From the NCBI RefSeq assembly GCF_003144195.1, contig NW_020290047.1, positions 62,001 through 126,000 on the forward strand: 64,000 nt of DNA. Direction: 5' to 3'. The notes below the pieces were generated by a model that worked only from the letters and a program-made list of their open reading frames with translations, searched no databases and was not told the origin of the DNA. A program made the translations under genes and the position numbers. The stretch comes from Ceraceosorus guamensis. Its lineage: Eukaryota; Basidiomycota; Exobasidiomycetes; Ceraceosorales; Ceraceosoraceae. Positions 20,242-34,200 of this stretch are shown one piece after another; the first letter of the stretch is position 1, and each line of letters starts with the position of its first letter.

Positions 20242-22884
20242 TCAAAAAGCGTCCTGTGGTTCGCGAGGCTGCGCGTACAATGGAGGCGGCATCCTGGGTA
20301 GTATATCCACGTACTCAGGTCCAAGCTGGTCCAAGCTCGTGACGCCAAGCAGGCGCATTCCTCTCTCGATCTCATCTCGAAGGATATCAATTGCTCGGAT
20401 CGCACCTTCCTGGCCATATCCTGACTGAGCATACAGGAAAGGTCTACCTAGACCTACTCCGGTAGCGCCGAGAGCGAGTGCCTTCAGCACATCTGTGCCT
20501 CGTCGAATGCCCCCATCGATGTAAATTTCCAGCTTGTCGAATGTTTCAGGATGATGCTCTCGCAGCTCGATCAGAACATCGATGGGCGCAGGAGAATAAT
20601 CGAGACTCCGGCCGCCGTGATTCGAGAGGATTATTCCGCTGACCCCTGGTGTGCTGGCAGCTAAGCGCGCATCGGCCACGCTCTGTATGCCTTTGATGTA
20701 GAGAGGAAGGGAGCAGGATTTTGTGTACCATGACACGATGCTCCAATCCTATACGAAGTCCGGATATCCTTACGTCAGCAACTCAGATGACAAGGCGGTG
20801 AGGGCAGAAAGTAATAGCCACCACACTCACCAGATTCGGGTCTATGTAGCCACTGATGGCGGCAGCTACGCCTTGTGCCTTCTCATCCCGTCCGGTGTCA
20901 CCTCCCACATCAACAACTTCTCCCTTTGCTCTCATATCACGTTCCCGTTTGCCCATTACTGCTGCGTCAACTGTCAGCATTACAGCTTTCACGCCCCTCT
21001 CTTCGCAGCTTGTCAAAATCTTCTCTGACGCGGAACGGTCGCGATTGACGTAGAGCTGGTAGACAACAGCTGACATCATTCAGGGGCCACGAAAGGTGAG
21101 TGGTTGCGAGCGCTTGGAGGTCGAGAACTCGATCAGCCGCAAACGTACCCTGACCATCAGCTCGTGCATCCAGCATGTCATCCAAGCCGCAAGATGCGTT
21201 GGCAGATATCTGAGAGAAGCACACTGCCATAGGTCAGGGGAGCTTCTCTGAAGCGGCTTGGGAAGGATGATCGCGTTCATCCCCAAAGAGACTCACACCC
21301 TGGACCACATTTCCGAGACCAGCTGCTCGCGTCAAATTGAGCTCGCCATCGGGGTGGCCGAGCTTGGCAAGCGCAGCTGGGGAAATGTAAAAAGGTAGAT
21401 GGTCCTTCGTGCCGCCGCCAAAAAGCTTCTTCGTTGACGCGTCTACTTCTCCAACGTGCCGAAGTATCCTTGGCCTAAACATGATGCGATTGTACGCAGC
21501 TCTGTTGTTGTGCGCAGCTGGGGATAAGAGAGAATTCAGCAGTCAGTGTGAGCTCGTCAGCAACGGCTTGATACCAAGCTCTGGAGATGATCGTTTTAAC
21601 CTACAAACTTCATCGTCACCAGCCGAGGAATAGTAGGCCCAGGCTTGCTGAGACAGGTGCCTTCTTGCTATGCTCTATTTGCCAATGATCAGAGTGCGCG
21701 TGAGAGGCGGTTCGTGTAGTCAGTGCCATCCACAACTTTATGTACTTGTAGGAAGAGAAGGAATAGCGCGTGCAGAACATTTTGAGGTGGATGCCGACCT
21801 GGCGATGGATGACGCTAAAGCAAGATCATATGCTGATGAGATTAGCTCACCTCAAACTCGTCTAAATTCAGCACGCTGCCCACGACCGGCAGCTCGTCTG
21901 CAGCCAGCTTCCTTGGGGCTTGCGCATCGGAATCGCTAGCTTTGGGTGCTTGCTCATCGCCACTTAGCGACCCCACATGAGCCTCATCGGGCAACGTCTT
22001 TATGGCGTCTGGAGGATGGATAGGCGTGTACAGCTCACTGAGGGCGTGTCCACAGGATGAAGGGAAGCGAATGGAGCTCAGCGCGCTCCGGAAAGAGGCA
22101 ACGGCAGCGTCATGCTGCAGCATCTCACACCTGACCCTCTGCACAGCCCGGCCGCAAGAAGCTCACTCACGTAGCATCCTTTCCTGCCGCCTTCCGAATC
22201 ACATGGGCACCACCCGGATGCTGTGTCAGGAAATTGGTGACGCTGCATGAAAAAGGCTGCGTTCAAGAGGCTGATCTGCGTAGGGGAAAGTCAGCTGCAC
22301 CAGAGAACTTACTCGTACACGTTGCCATCGATGGCCACCCAGGTTTCTTTGCCGTGTTTGCCATCGTGCTTGATCAGATCATCGACAGACACCACCTTGC
22401 CACTGGCGATGCTCCGACGCTCAGCTTTCACCAAATTGTCGTCACCCGCGTCGGCGGCAACGGTGCCGGTTCCCATCATCCAAAGCGTGCAGCATCCTGC
22501 CAGCGCTGCGGCCATGAGGTAGAGGGAAAGCTTTGCTGTCCGAGTATCGAGTTGTGCAGAGATTGACGATGGGGTTGTGGAGCGTCGCCAAGCGCTGCTA
22601 GAGAAGGACCGCTTGGATGCGTAGTGATGAGCCGCGACACGAGGCTCACGTAACGTGGCAGTAGCAAGCGTCCTGGCGGGCAACGTAGGGCCAGCCTTAC
22701 TTGGGCTTGCCTGGCACTTCGAGCAGCTTGTCTGCGTGCTGAACGACGGGCTTCGCAGTAAGCGCGGCAGGAGACGTGGTGGCCAAGACGTGCAGGCGGG
22801 GTGGCTCATCTGAAACATCATCCTCGCCGTCGTCCTTCGTCCCACACCTGCGCCGGCGCCAGAAGAGAGTGGTGAAGTCGGCAT
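20242..22884 (-). CDS. CYB2: Flavocytochrome b2, L-lactate dehydrogenase (cytochrome)
   Basis: Eight exons join in phase: 22884-22313, 22242-22171, 22037-21851, 21674-21605, 21517-21297, 21209-21149, 21069-20831 and 20748-20242, giving 642 residues. The N terminus is rich in Arg, Ser and Ala, followed by a hydrophobic segment (LSLYLMAAALAGCCTLWMMG). This is the bipartite presequence expected for the mitochondrial intermembrane space. A cytochrome b5-type haem domain follows (VTNFLTQHPGGAHVIRKAAG). The FMN domain carries FYISPAALAKLGHPDGE, VMLTVDAAVMGKRERDMR, LPLYIKGIQS, the active-site SNHGGRSLD and YIDGGIRRGTDV with GLGRPFLY. It oxidises L-lactate to pyruvate and passes electrons to cytochrome c. 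The exact start is uncertain among ATGs at 22884, 22821, 22818 and 22809. Confidence 0.93.
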
Positions 22885-24061
22885 TGCGATCACGAATTTG
22901 AATGCTCTCGCTCTCGAATCCGACCACAACGTCTCCTCTCTGTTGTGAGATGGATGGCGTATGCTAGCGTCGCTGTCAGTCCAGTAGGGCAAGGCACAAG
23001 CAAAAGCGCTTCAGAAGATTGCTTTGCACTCTTCAGACTCACGACTGCAGTTGTCTGCCATGCACTCACTGACTCGCGAACCACAATCTCACGTTTGACT
23101 GTAGGAGAAGTCTGAGTCTGATCATGAGTGTGAACAGCTGATCAGCCCTATGCGCACAATAAGAGTTTAAGATGGCGCGTCAGGCCGCGCCTTGTTACGT
23201 AGCCTCGATCCCTCCACTTCCGCGTCCATGTACGGTACGGTACCGGTACCCGCGGAAGGAATTGACGCGATTTGATTGGCTATAGGCGAGCGCATCAGCA
23301 TCGATCGTATTCACTCACACCCGTCGTGAATCCAAATCGAGCTCCGCTTCAAAAAGAGATGAGCGGCCAGCATAGCATGCACGCGAAGAATCACGAATGC
23401 AAAAGTCGAATTTTCGGTCTCGACAATTTGGCAGCCCACAGCCCAGCCCAGCCCAGCGCAGCCTGTACCTACAGCCAAGCTTATCTACCACTCGATCGCG
23501 CCTCGACCTCGGCTCGCACGGCTCACTGATAAGGGCGCCCTTGCTGCCCCAGCCAACCGATGACCGCCCACCCCACCATCGCAGTGATAGCTGTAGGCTG
23601 CGTGTCAAGCATGCAGCGAAGAAGATGTACGATCTGCAGCCAATCAATTGCAACACCGATTTCGTAACGACCAGAATCGTGAATGCGAATCGTGACAGCG
23701 AATGCGCCCGTGATTGTATGGAGAGCTGATTAGAAGGACGTACAGGGAAGGGTTCAGTTCATGCGTCCAGCCACGATTTGTGCCCCATTAGCAATCGCTT
23801 GATGTCAATCGCCCTTCATGACAACCCACCACCACACTCGGAGCTGAGCTGAACACGCAGACACACTCACTTTGACAGGCTGCCCGCGATACCTACCGAG
23901 CTGATTGATCCGCTCTCATCTGCAGCAACGTGCTTTGCTCCTCGCGGCCACAAGTCACAAATCACACAGCAAGCGCTCGCCCTGCAGTGCTCTTCAGCTG
24001 AGCATCCGCAGGACCAGCAGCAGCTTCATTGGTGTGAGACACTTCGATATCCCCGGACGAG
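22885..24061. other. Intergenic region, divergent promoters
   Basis: About 1.2 kb without a supportable exon. It has CGGTAC-type short repeats near 23231-23252, a CAGCC run near 23438-23456, and AATCGTGAATGCGAATCGTGA words near 23684-23705. Confidence 0.45.
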
Positions 24062-25005
24062 ATGGCAGCTCAGCGCGATCCCATCTTCCTCGAGCGGTTC
24101 TTGCGGCTCTCGTTGCCCGAGATGCCCAAGCATCCCTTTCCAGCCGACTATCAAGCGCCCTACCAAGTAGCTCCTCCGCTCAAGACGACGTCCAAGGTGC
24201 ACCTCGTGCCCTGGCGATCACCCAGCAATGCAGGCGAAGCCTCTTCGCTCAGTTTCAAAGAGGCTATCGAAGCCGAGCTAAGCAGTTTGGACGACGCTGC
24301 CAAGTTCCAGCACGTGCTGCCTCCAGCCGCATTTAGAAAGGGCGACTTGCCCGAAGTCACGCTGCTGCACACTGTACACCTTTGGTGCATCGTACAAGTC
24401 TGGCAGCCTTTTCTCAGAGTGGTGAGTGGCGAGGCGGAGTAGTTGAATATGCATGCGCCTACGTGCCCCAGCCAGAGACGTGGGGGCAGGTCGACCATTT
24501 CTGATTCTTCGTCGCACGATCTTCCGTCTCCCAGCTCAATTTGGAGGACGAGGTGGCGCTTGGCGGCTTTGACAGCACGACGAGCAAGCAAAAAGGTGCC
24601 CTGCACATCGGCGACCATCTACCAGTACACGCCTCTTCGGGCGTTGCCATTCCTCGACAGCTCGTGTTCCGCTCGTCTCAAGCGGGCAACATTCTCGCCC
24701 CCGTCTGCATTCATCCTCCCTGGAACGTCACCTTGTCAAACTTGGCGCAAGATCAGGAAGTGCAAGTCGACGATCAGACCTCCTCCAACGAACCTCACGT
24801 CAAGGCTCTGAGAGACGCCATCGCCTTCATGCAAGCTGCCGACGCTCAACACGCTGTGGTGTCCACCTATGACGAATTCGTCTTTCTCAAGTCGGTCGAG
24901 GGCGGCAAGGTGCAGGTGTCCCCAGTGATCAAGGCAAGCGATACGGACCTGACCGTGTACATGGCACTGTGGTATTGGTGTAGAGACGTTGCCCGGCAGT
25001 CGTGA
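24062..25005 (+). CDS. Unknown protein, possibly related to a fungal kinase-associated domain
   Basis: Two exons, 24062-24421 and 24535-25005, join in phase 0 and give 276 residues. There is no signal peptide or membrane segment. The C-terminal third (AVVSTYDEFVFLKSVEGGKV, then VSPVIKASDTDLTVYMALWY) recalls a PD-(D/E)XK-like module found before protein kinase-like domains in many basidiomycete proteins, where a YGVLSTY...FLRR pattern occurs. Here no kinase domain follows; the frame stops at 25005. The resemblance is from memory of the pattern and is weak. The gene is tail to tail with histone H3, 320 bases away. Confidence 0.65.
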
Positions 25006-25325
25006 TGACGGAATGCATGCGTAGATGGACAAGTCGCGTCAGCAACCGCACGCTGGTCATTCTACTCAAGTCTACGCATCACACGAGCAGAGGGGCTAAC
25101 TAAGATCGATGGAATATTGGGCTAAGTGTACATGTGTAGGACTGCGCTACGGGAGAACGAGTGTGCAGAATGCACGATGCATGGGGTTGAATTGAGCATG
25201 ATGCTGATCGAGCTGGCGAGAGTGGGTGCGCCGGATGAGATTGACAGTGTACGAGTTAGAGCTTGATGAGCTGAGCTCCAGATGTACGAAGTAGTGGCAA
25301 GGTTTGTGACCAAGCTGAGAAACGC
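25006..25325. other. Short convergent intergenic region
   Basis: About 320 bases between the stop codons of the unknown gene and histone H3. I see no RNA gene or clear histone 3' hairpin in it. Confidence 0.4.
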
Positions 25326-27577
<2,252 letters not shown>

Positions 27578-28032
27578 GAGGAGATTGTCTACCGTCATCA
27601 AACCGACAAACTTGCCCTTTGGGGCTCTCACACGCACAAACACCCATGCACTTCAGCGTTTGTATCCGTCTCAACTCCCACACGTGTACTTCTATATGCC
27701 TTCTTAGCATCCATGAGCCTGTCTCCGTGTGTCTTTTCTCATTGTGCGCGTGCTCACGCTGTCCAGCATGTTTGTGAGCGAGTACTCTGTCAAGCTATCA
27801 GTTCAGTGATTAAAATTGTGAATGCTCGACATGCAATCACAATCACAATTGTCCCGTGCGTAACGCGCGCCGCATCTCTCGCGCCACGCCACGCCAGCCA
27901 CGATTAGCCCACACTGACCTGTATGCAGCCACTGCACATCGCACCTCTCCCACCATCTCCCTAAACATCTCGAACCACAGCAAAGCTCGGTCTGCTCGCT
28001 CGCGCTCTCAAAATGCGGACGGAGCCCGGGAG
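27578..28032. other. Intergenic region between H4 and the next gene
   Basis: About 455 bases. It contains an 8-bp perfect inverted repeat, AATTGTGA at 27814-27821 and TCACAATT at 27843-27850. No exon is supported. Confidence 0.4.
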
Positions 28033-28036
28033 ATGA
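28013..28036 (+). promoter_or_regulatory. Short upstream ORF overlapping the main start codon
   Basis: An ATG at 28013 in good context (AAA before it) opens a seven-codon frame whose stop TGA (28034-28036) overlaps the main ATG (28033-28035) as ATGA. This is the layout used for termination-reinitiation. It depends on the main start being correct. Confidence 0.4.
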
Positions 28037-29059
28037 TCACTTCCACGCACGATGCCATTCTGCAGAAGCTCATCGAGCATCACCCTCGCAGCAAGCGTAG
28101 TCGAATAAGACAGCTAGCGCGGGCGCTCACCTTCGTCGCCGAAGGTATCAAACCGTCGCAGCTTATCGACGACGGTAGCGTCGCGCCAGTCCCGTTGGCG
28201 CAAGCGCTCGAGAGCCTCGAAGCGCAGGATGGAGCTTCTGGCCTCAGGGTCTGGATTCATGGCCCGAGTGGCTCTTTCGGAGTGCTAAACGTTGCGGCTG
28301 TAGCCAGACTCGCCTGCCCTCCGCCATGCGTCATGGACGCATCTTCGAACTCTCCTGCAGGCACCATCCTGGTCAGTGGCGGCGTGAGCGGCGTAAGTGC
28401 CCAAGCGATAGCATCTGACCTGGACCAGTACCATTGTATCTTGATAGCACCCATCATCGGCGATCGAGAGCCTCAAATGCATCCAATTGCTTAGCGAAGC
28501 TTGCCGACGATCTACTGCGATTCTGTCTGGTCACGTCCTTTCGCTCTCTGGACGTGCGCCTTCGGCAGGGGTAGCTTTGGCTGGTTGGCTCTTGGACTAC
28601 CCAGTCGTGTATGCACTCAAGTCAGACTCCACAGGATTCGACTGCAGGCTCGACGTTCAACATTACAGAAGATACAAGGAATCAGAGGCGCAGTGGGAAG
28701 AAGGCGCTGTCGGCAACAACCTCGGCGGGTCGCCTTTGTGCTGCTTCGAGGTCTTCATTCGCCGGGATGAAGAGGGCACAGCGGAGCAGGAGCGTTTGCA
28801 GTCGTTCACCGTACCACAGGTCGCGCTGAGTGCGGCGGCTGAACGACTTGGGCTTGACTGCGAAGGAGAAAACAGCGAGGAGCTGATCCGAGCTCTTTCG
28901 ATCCAGAAGATCCAATCACGTATCGAAGTGCTGCGCTCCACAAGATCTCCGCCCCTTACATCGGTGGATCCGGCCAAGGACGCCCGCTGCCGCTGGCTGG
29001 ACAACGTTGAGGCTCGCGCAACTTGTAAAATCGCGACGTTTGAGCGAGTGGTCTTGTAG
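28033..29059 (+). CDS. Unknown soluble protein, possible UPF0739 relative
   Basis: Two exons, 28033-28392 and 28448-29059, join in phase 0 and give 323 residues. The start MITSTHDAILQKLIEHHPRS is the first in-frame ATG. An alternative donor at 28384 would remove three residues. The N-terminal third has a basic helix (SKRSRIRQLARALTFVAEGI). The middle holds LRVWIHGPSGSFGVLNV and a hydrophobic core segment (GVALAGWLLDYPVVYAL). The C-terminal part is helical and charged. LAGWLLDYPVVY vaguely recalls the human C1orf74/UPF0739 family, but this is a weak impression. There is no signal peptide or catalytic motif I can name. The stop lies only 48 bases from the stop of the convergent neighbour. Confidence 0.7.
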
Positions 29060-29107
29060 CGCGGCGGCGTGGTCGTGCTGAGGCCGCGACGCGAGCGGAT
29101 GCACGAC

Positions 29108-30304
29108 TCAGCGTAGCAAGTTCTCGCCACTTGACGAGATCCAACGATCGTCACAGAAAGTCCCTGGCGGTATGCTCCCCCAGCGCCCATCAGGTCCTAA
29201 GCAAAGTTTGGGCGCGAATTTGCTGATGTTGATGTCGCAATCGCTCAAGCCCAACTCGTCGCGCAGTACCCTTTCTCGATCTCGATCTTTGCATCTCACT
29301 CGTCCTCCACCCTCTTGCTTGTCCCACCTTGCCTGCAACAGACCTGCCAGCTCGTTGTAGTCTTTCACTTGGCCATTCGTCTTGCAAAAGTCCCAGCGAT
29401 TGCCCTGCTCCAGCGTTGAGCGGCGCATACTCTCCCACGCTTTGGCATCTTTCTTCGACGGCGCGCGGAAGGTCGAGCCAACTCGAACTCCCTCTTTACC
29501 GCAGCCGGGGCAACAAGTGACTACTTGCCTCCAAAAGACATGCGCCGCTGAGGAAGAATGCTTCGCAATCCACGACTGACGCGCCTCGAGCGTCTTTCCG
29601 GCCTCCAAGGAAGGCTGGCGGGAAGTCCTTGTTGGGAAGAGCTCTTGCGCCTGCGAGACAGTTGCGCGACCAAATTTCTTGTAATGCTCGATCCGTTGAG
29701 GGCTTGCGAGCAAATTGACATCGCCCACTGGCTCAGCAGTTGCGTCCTCTCGTTCGTCCAAAGGTGCCGCGGTGCGGATCAACCACACCGGGTCGGTCGG
29801 TCTGGCACCAGGTGGATGCGTGTAAATTCCATCCCGATCTTGCCTTCTGCGACTAAGATGCTGTGTGCGAGCTACAGCTAAGCTCAGCTCTGCATCGCTC
29901 TCTTGCCCTGTGGGGGGCACGATTTGGCCATCGGTGGTCAGGTCGGCCAGCCCTCGAGCGCCGTACAAGCTCTCGTTTCCGTCGCATGCGGTGGGCTTGA
30001 ACGCCCTTCTGCAATCGAAGCAGGCATACTTTGGTTTGTGCAAGATGCTTGCTTGCTGCCCTGCGTATTGGCTGTACTTCTTGGCCTCTGTCTTATAGCG
30101 CTGAAGACAGGCATCATACGCTGGCAAGCTCAGAGCGCTTTGACCCGGGAGCCGCTTCGCATGTGCCTCGCACCGGGGCGCAGAGTGTCCTCGCTCGAGC
30201 TGTACGAGGTAGTCGAAGCCGTCGTACTCGATCCACGGACGGGTGCCAGTGGCGTCGGGGCAGCAGCCGAGTCCGTTTGCACGATCTCGTCTTCTGCAGG
30301 ACAT
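29108..30304 (-). CDS. Unknown protein with paired CxxC zinc-ribbon-like motifs
   Basis: A single frame from the ATG at 30304 (MSCRRRDRANGLG) to 29108 gives 398 residues. The frame stays open upstream to about 30450, and other frames there are open too, so an upstream exon could supply a different N terminus. Ordered sequence starts at RPWIEYDGFDYLVQLERGH. YACFDCRRAFKP near residue 95 and TCCPGCGKEG near 265 provide two CxxC pairs, about 170 residues apart, that could bind one zinc ion. The C-terminal region (KDAKAWESMRRSTLEQGNRW; LAGLLQARWDKQ) is helical and basic. This pattern occurs in conserved fungal proteins without known function. I cannot name a role. Confidence 0.65.
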   Translation of the reverse strand: MSCRRRDRANGLGCCPDATGTRPWIEYDGFDYLVQLERGHSAPRCEAHAKRLPGQSALSLPAYDACLQRYKTEAKKYSQYAGQQASILHKPKYACFDCRRAFKPTACDGNESLYGARGLADLTTDGQIVPPTGQESDAELSLAVARTQHLSRRRQDRDGIYTHPPGARPTDPVWLIRTAAPLDEREDATAEPVGDVNLLASPQRIEHYKKFGRATVSQAQELFPTRTSRQPSLEAGKTLEARQSWIAKHSSSAAHVFWRQVVTCCPGCGKEGVRVGSTFRAPSKKDAKAWESMRRSTLEQGNRWDFCKTNGQVKDYNELAGLLQARWDKQEGGGRVRCKDRDRERVLRDELGLSDCDINISKFAPKLCLGPDGRWGSIPPGTFCDDRWISSSGENLLR

Positions 30305-31226
30305 GGTTCTGTGCGGTGTCGATAGTGCGGCTCGAGCAGATCGGGTTCGATGTTTGTGTGAGATGCCAGCTTGGACAGGGAGCAAAATCCATGTGGTCGC
30401 CTTTTGAAGACGTACCTCCCAACCAAAGCCCGCACTCAATGCCTGCAACATTCACATTGTGAATGTCTGCCTACCTGCCCAAAGCGCCGCATTTCCCTAC
30501 GCTTCCAGACTTCCCCCCTCCTGTCAGACATCCCCCACCACACACACACACACGTTTGCTAGAAGTGGCTGTGATCACGCTAACGAGAAATGATCTCATG
30601 CGCCACGCTCCGGGCACTACCGAGCGGCAAGTCAGGAGCCCATGCATGCACCCATGCTGCTGAGCTTTTACCACTCAGACTATCGTGTCAAAAGCTCGGG
30701 CGTAGCAGTCGTGCGCGACAGTGGGCCATCTGCACGACTCGGCGTGCTGCGCATTCGTGGCTTGGGTTTTACTGCGCGCTCCACTGTGACTCGTGACTAT
30801 ATATGCTGAGCATGCGAACAGAGATGATGGCATCATGCGAGGTAAATTCTCAAGCCAAATGACTCAATTTCATCGATCGAATTGCTTTGTACATTTGACA
30901 TTCTAGACACTCTCATCGCCTGCCCTTCACAGCCCTTATATAACAGCCCTCGTTCCATTTTGACTTCCTTCGAGACCCTCAATCTTGACCTTTGATTCGT
31001 GATTTTGTGGACTCAGTAAACGGGCGCAACGATGATAAAGAGTGGCTGTGCAAGGCCGTCACGGCCAAAGAGGGAAACCAAGAAGATCAAGAAATTTCGT
31101 TCTGTCGGCTGAAGTCGTGACGCGATTCGGAGCGGACAGAGGCGCAAGTCGAGTGCCAGGACCGATTGCCTCCATCTGAAAGCCACGCGTGCGACCTTGT
31201 GGGCAAATCAATGGATAACGCGAGTT
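30305..31226. other. Intergenic region
   Basis: About 920 bases between two minus-strand genes. It holds a CA dinucleotide run (30539-30553) and AT-richer sequence around 30840-30990, which may be the promoter of the zinc-ribbon gene or the 3' UTR of the bZIP gene. No RNA gene is visible. Confidence 0.4.
30539..30553 (+). repeat. CA dinucleotide run
   Basis: About seven CA units in non-coding sequence. Confidence 0.8.
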
Positions 31227-34200
31227 TCAAGCGTGATGCACAGATCTGGCACCAGCGAGCAATTGCTCCACAATCGCCGCGCTTGAGCGCAAATCCTTCG
31301 GCCCGGTGAGACCCAGCTCCAAGGCAAAGAAATCCTGCTGGACCAGGTCGCCGTTCTGCGTGCGAGGGCTGCCAGTGGCGCCAAGTAGCCGGAAGGCAGT
31401 ACGAGCTGCTTTGACGAAGCTTAAGGACTTGGAGGAGTTACGTGCTTTGCTCGGTGCTGACTTGGAAATAGACCCGCCGGACGCGCTGGCTCGCCACTGC
31501 TGCTGAGCACGTTGACTAGCTGTGCGTGGTGCGGGAATGAACAGCGTCACCCGTCTCGACGCGGACGAAGAAGGCTTGACATCGCTTGCGGCCTCGCGCA
31601 CAGGCGTGGCCGGAGCTGGCGAGCTCTTGGCGGACTGCTCTGACTCTTTTTCGACGTCGACGTCGAGATAGGCCCGTTCCACGTCAAGCCCGCTGCGCCC
31701 CAAGTGCTCACCCAGAGCGTGCATGCTCATCGAGTCGTTTGGTGCGTTGTCGCGCACCCATCTCAAGTCAAGCGGAAGATCGAGCAAGCGCTCCAATTCT
31801 GCGCTGCTTTGGCTCTGAGATGCCTTTGCGCTGCTCTTGTCCTCAGCGGCGTGCCCGCTGTCTGCTTCTTGATCATCCTTCTCTTCGTCTTTGCGCTTTG
31901 GAAGCACGCAGTGCACCAGTGGCGCTCCGGCAGAATCTATCTGCTGGCCAAGGTTGAAGCTGGAAGAAGGCGATGGACTCAGTTGAGCGGCTTCTATCAG
32001 ACTAGTCCAGTACCAACAAACTCACAAATTGTCGCCGCACGCATGTGCAGACCCGTCTCCTGGAGCTGAGGTAGCTCCAAACAACGCGAAACTGAACAGC
32101 ATGACCATCAAGGCAACGCCTCCTGTTGTCTTGCGAGGAGTGTATTGGCCGGCAGATCCTGACTTGACAGCAGGGGCCCGCACTGGCTTTGGGTGTGACT
32201 TGTGCGCGATCGTCGTTACCGAATCAGTGCCATCCATGGTTTCACGAGCATCCTGATAGTCTTCCGCGGCTTCCTGGCTGGCGGAAGCCGGCTCCCGGCT
32301 CACAAAAGCAGTCAATGCCTCTTGGTCTTCCTGACCACATTCTGGCGGGGTCAGCGACTGGGTCGCCTGCTTGAGCTGATTGCAGGTAGCAGCTTCAGGT
32401 TCGACGACTAGCGTTCGGGCAGAGGCCAGCGTGTCGCTGTCAGTCACAGACGCTGGCGGCCCTGATCGAAAAGGACGCTCATCGCCTGCTTGTGCAGTAG
32501 AGCCACCGGTCTGAGGCCTGGGTGCAGCACTGCCCCCATTCAGCATGTTCATCGATGCAGGCCACTGCGACGCAGAGGCAGCCTCATCGAGGTTTGACGC
32601 TTCCATTTGCGAGCGCAGCGAGAATAATTCGTTTTGTGGCGCTTGATCTGAAGTCGCTGCGTTGGCTGTGTGGTTCGCCTCTCCACGGTCGCGTTTGACA
32701 CCGCGTGTGCTAAAGCTTTCCGAAATTTCGCTGGCTTGATCAGAAAGAGGCGGCACAGAAGACCCTGCTGAGGGGTCTTCGGTAGGTGCGATGCTGGCTC
32801 CTTTGGCGTTGACCACCAGTTCAAGAACTTCGCGAACGTCTGGTGTCTCTTCTCCCAGCAACATTGGCAACACTGTCTGTCCGAAAGCCGACCAGGGCAT
32901 ATCGGGACCAGCAGCGACCTCCCACAGACGCCAGACCAGTCGTGACATGCTTCGACAGCGGCTCTCGAGCTCCTCGAACTGCTCTCGCTTGCGCTGACGA
33001 CTGAGGAAGGCGGCAGCGCGATTCTTGACCAGCCTCGCCTCGCGCTTTGTGAGCCCAGATGTGTCAGGATGGACGAACAGCGACGAGTGAGTGGCCGACG
33101 TGTCAATGACCGGGAAAGGCTGGCCACTTTCGGTGATCTGCGATGCGGAAGGAGGCTCCCTTTTCTTGGATGGTTTCGCAGGCGCTAGCTTGGCTTCTTC
33201 TGGCTGCTTGTCTGTGGCAAGCGATGGGTCCACTGCGGCAGGCTGAGCAGGCTGAGTAGGCAGAGCAGGCAGAGCAGGCAGAGCAGGCTGAGCAGGCAAA
33301 GCAGTGGCTTCACTTGTTTGCGCTTCACCATTGGGAGGATCCGTTTCAGCGGGGACATCGGCGCCGCTCGTGGGCAGAGGTGGAGATGCTCCCTTTTTGG
33401 TCTGCTTGCGCTTTGCGCCTCCGCCAGAACGTCGCTTGGAGTCACTGGAGCGATGCGCTACTTTCGAGCTTGCCGTGCTGGCACTACCGGTAGGACTACC
33501 GAGTCGGCGGCGCTTGTCTGACACAGGGCTCACGTTGCCTAGCATGCTAGCATGGGCAGATGAGCTAGGGCTTGATCGATCTTCAGAGAAGGGGCTTGGC
33601 ATGTTCTCCAGCGTGAAGTCCATTGGGTGCTCGGAAGCTTCCATCTTGAAACCCACCGGCGCATTCGGCATCGTCAGCATCTCCTCTGCGCCATCCATGT
33701 CGCGGAAGGGTCCGGCTGGGTAGGCATCAACGTGCGAGAGCCGCATGGCAAAGTGGTCAGGGACAAAACGAGCATCGTGCTCCATACCTCCAAAGCCATC
33801 GGCAGGCCATGCGACCGGCGACTGAATGCCAAAGCTTCGGAACGGTGGTTTATCGAAGGTGTACGAATGAGGGTTTGGCGATGGAAGGGCCAAGGACAGG
33901 GCAGCGCTCGGGCTCTGCACCATGCTCATGCCCGTGTCTGGACTCGTCTCGGGACCACTCTCGCCGAACTCGAATGAGAGGCTATGCAGAGAGGCGCTGT
34001 GAGAGCTAGGAGTGGAAATATGAGTTGGGAAGCAGACATCGGCGGTGCTCGGCGAAGCTGGCAAAAGAGCGGGGGAGCCAGTCATTCGTCCATTCGAGTG
34101 ATGAGCACCAGACTGAAGATGGTTCGGCACCGCAGAGATGGCAAGTTGAGCAGGCTTGCTCTTCCGCTTGGCTTGAGTGCCGCTATCCGATCTTTTGTAT

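Noticed and set aside
22680-22712. Possible extra intron (GTAAGG donor, CAG acceptor) in the flavocytochrome b2 presequence
   Set aside because: Read-through keeps a plausible mitochondrial presequence in frame. Sequence alone does not require splicing here.
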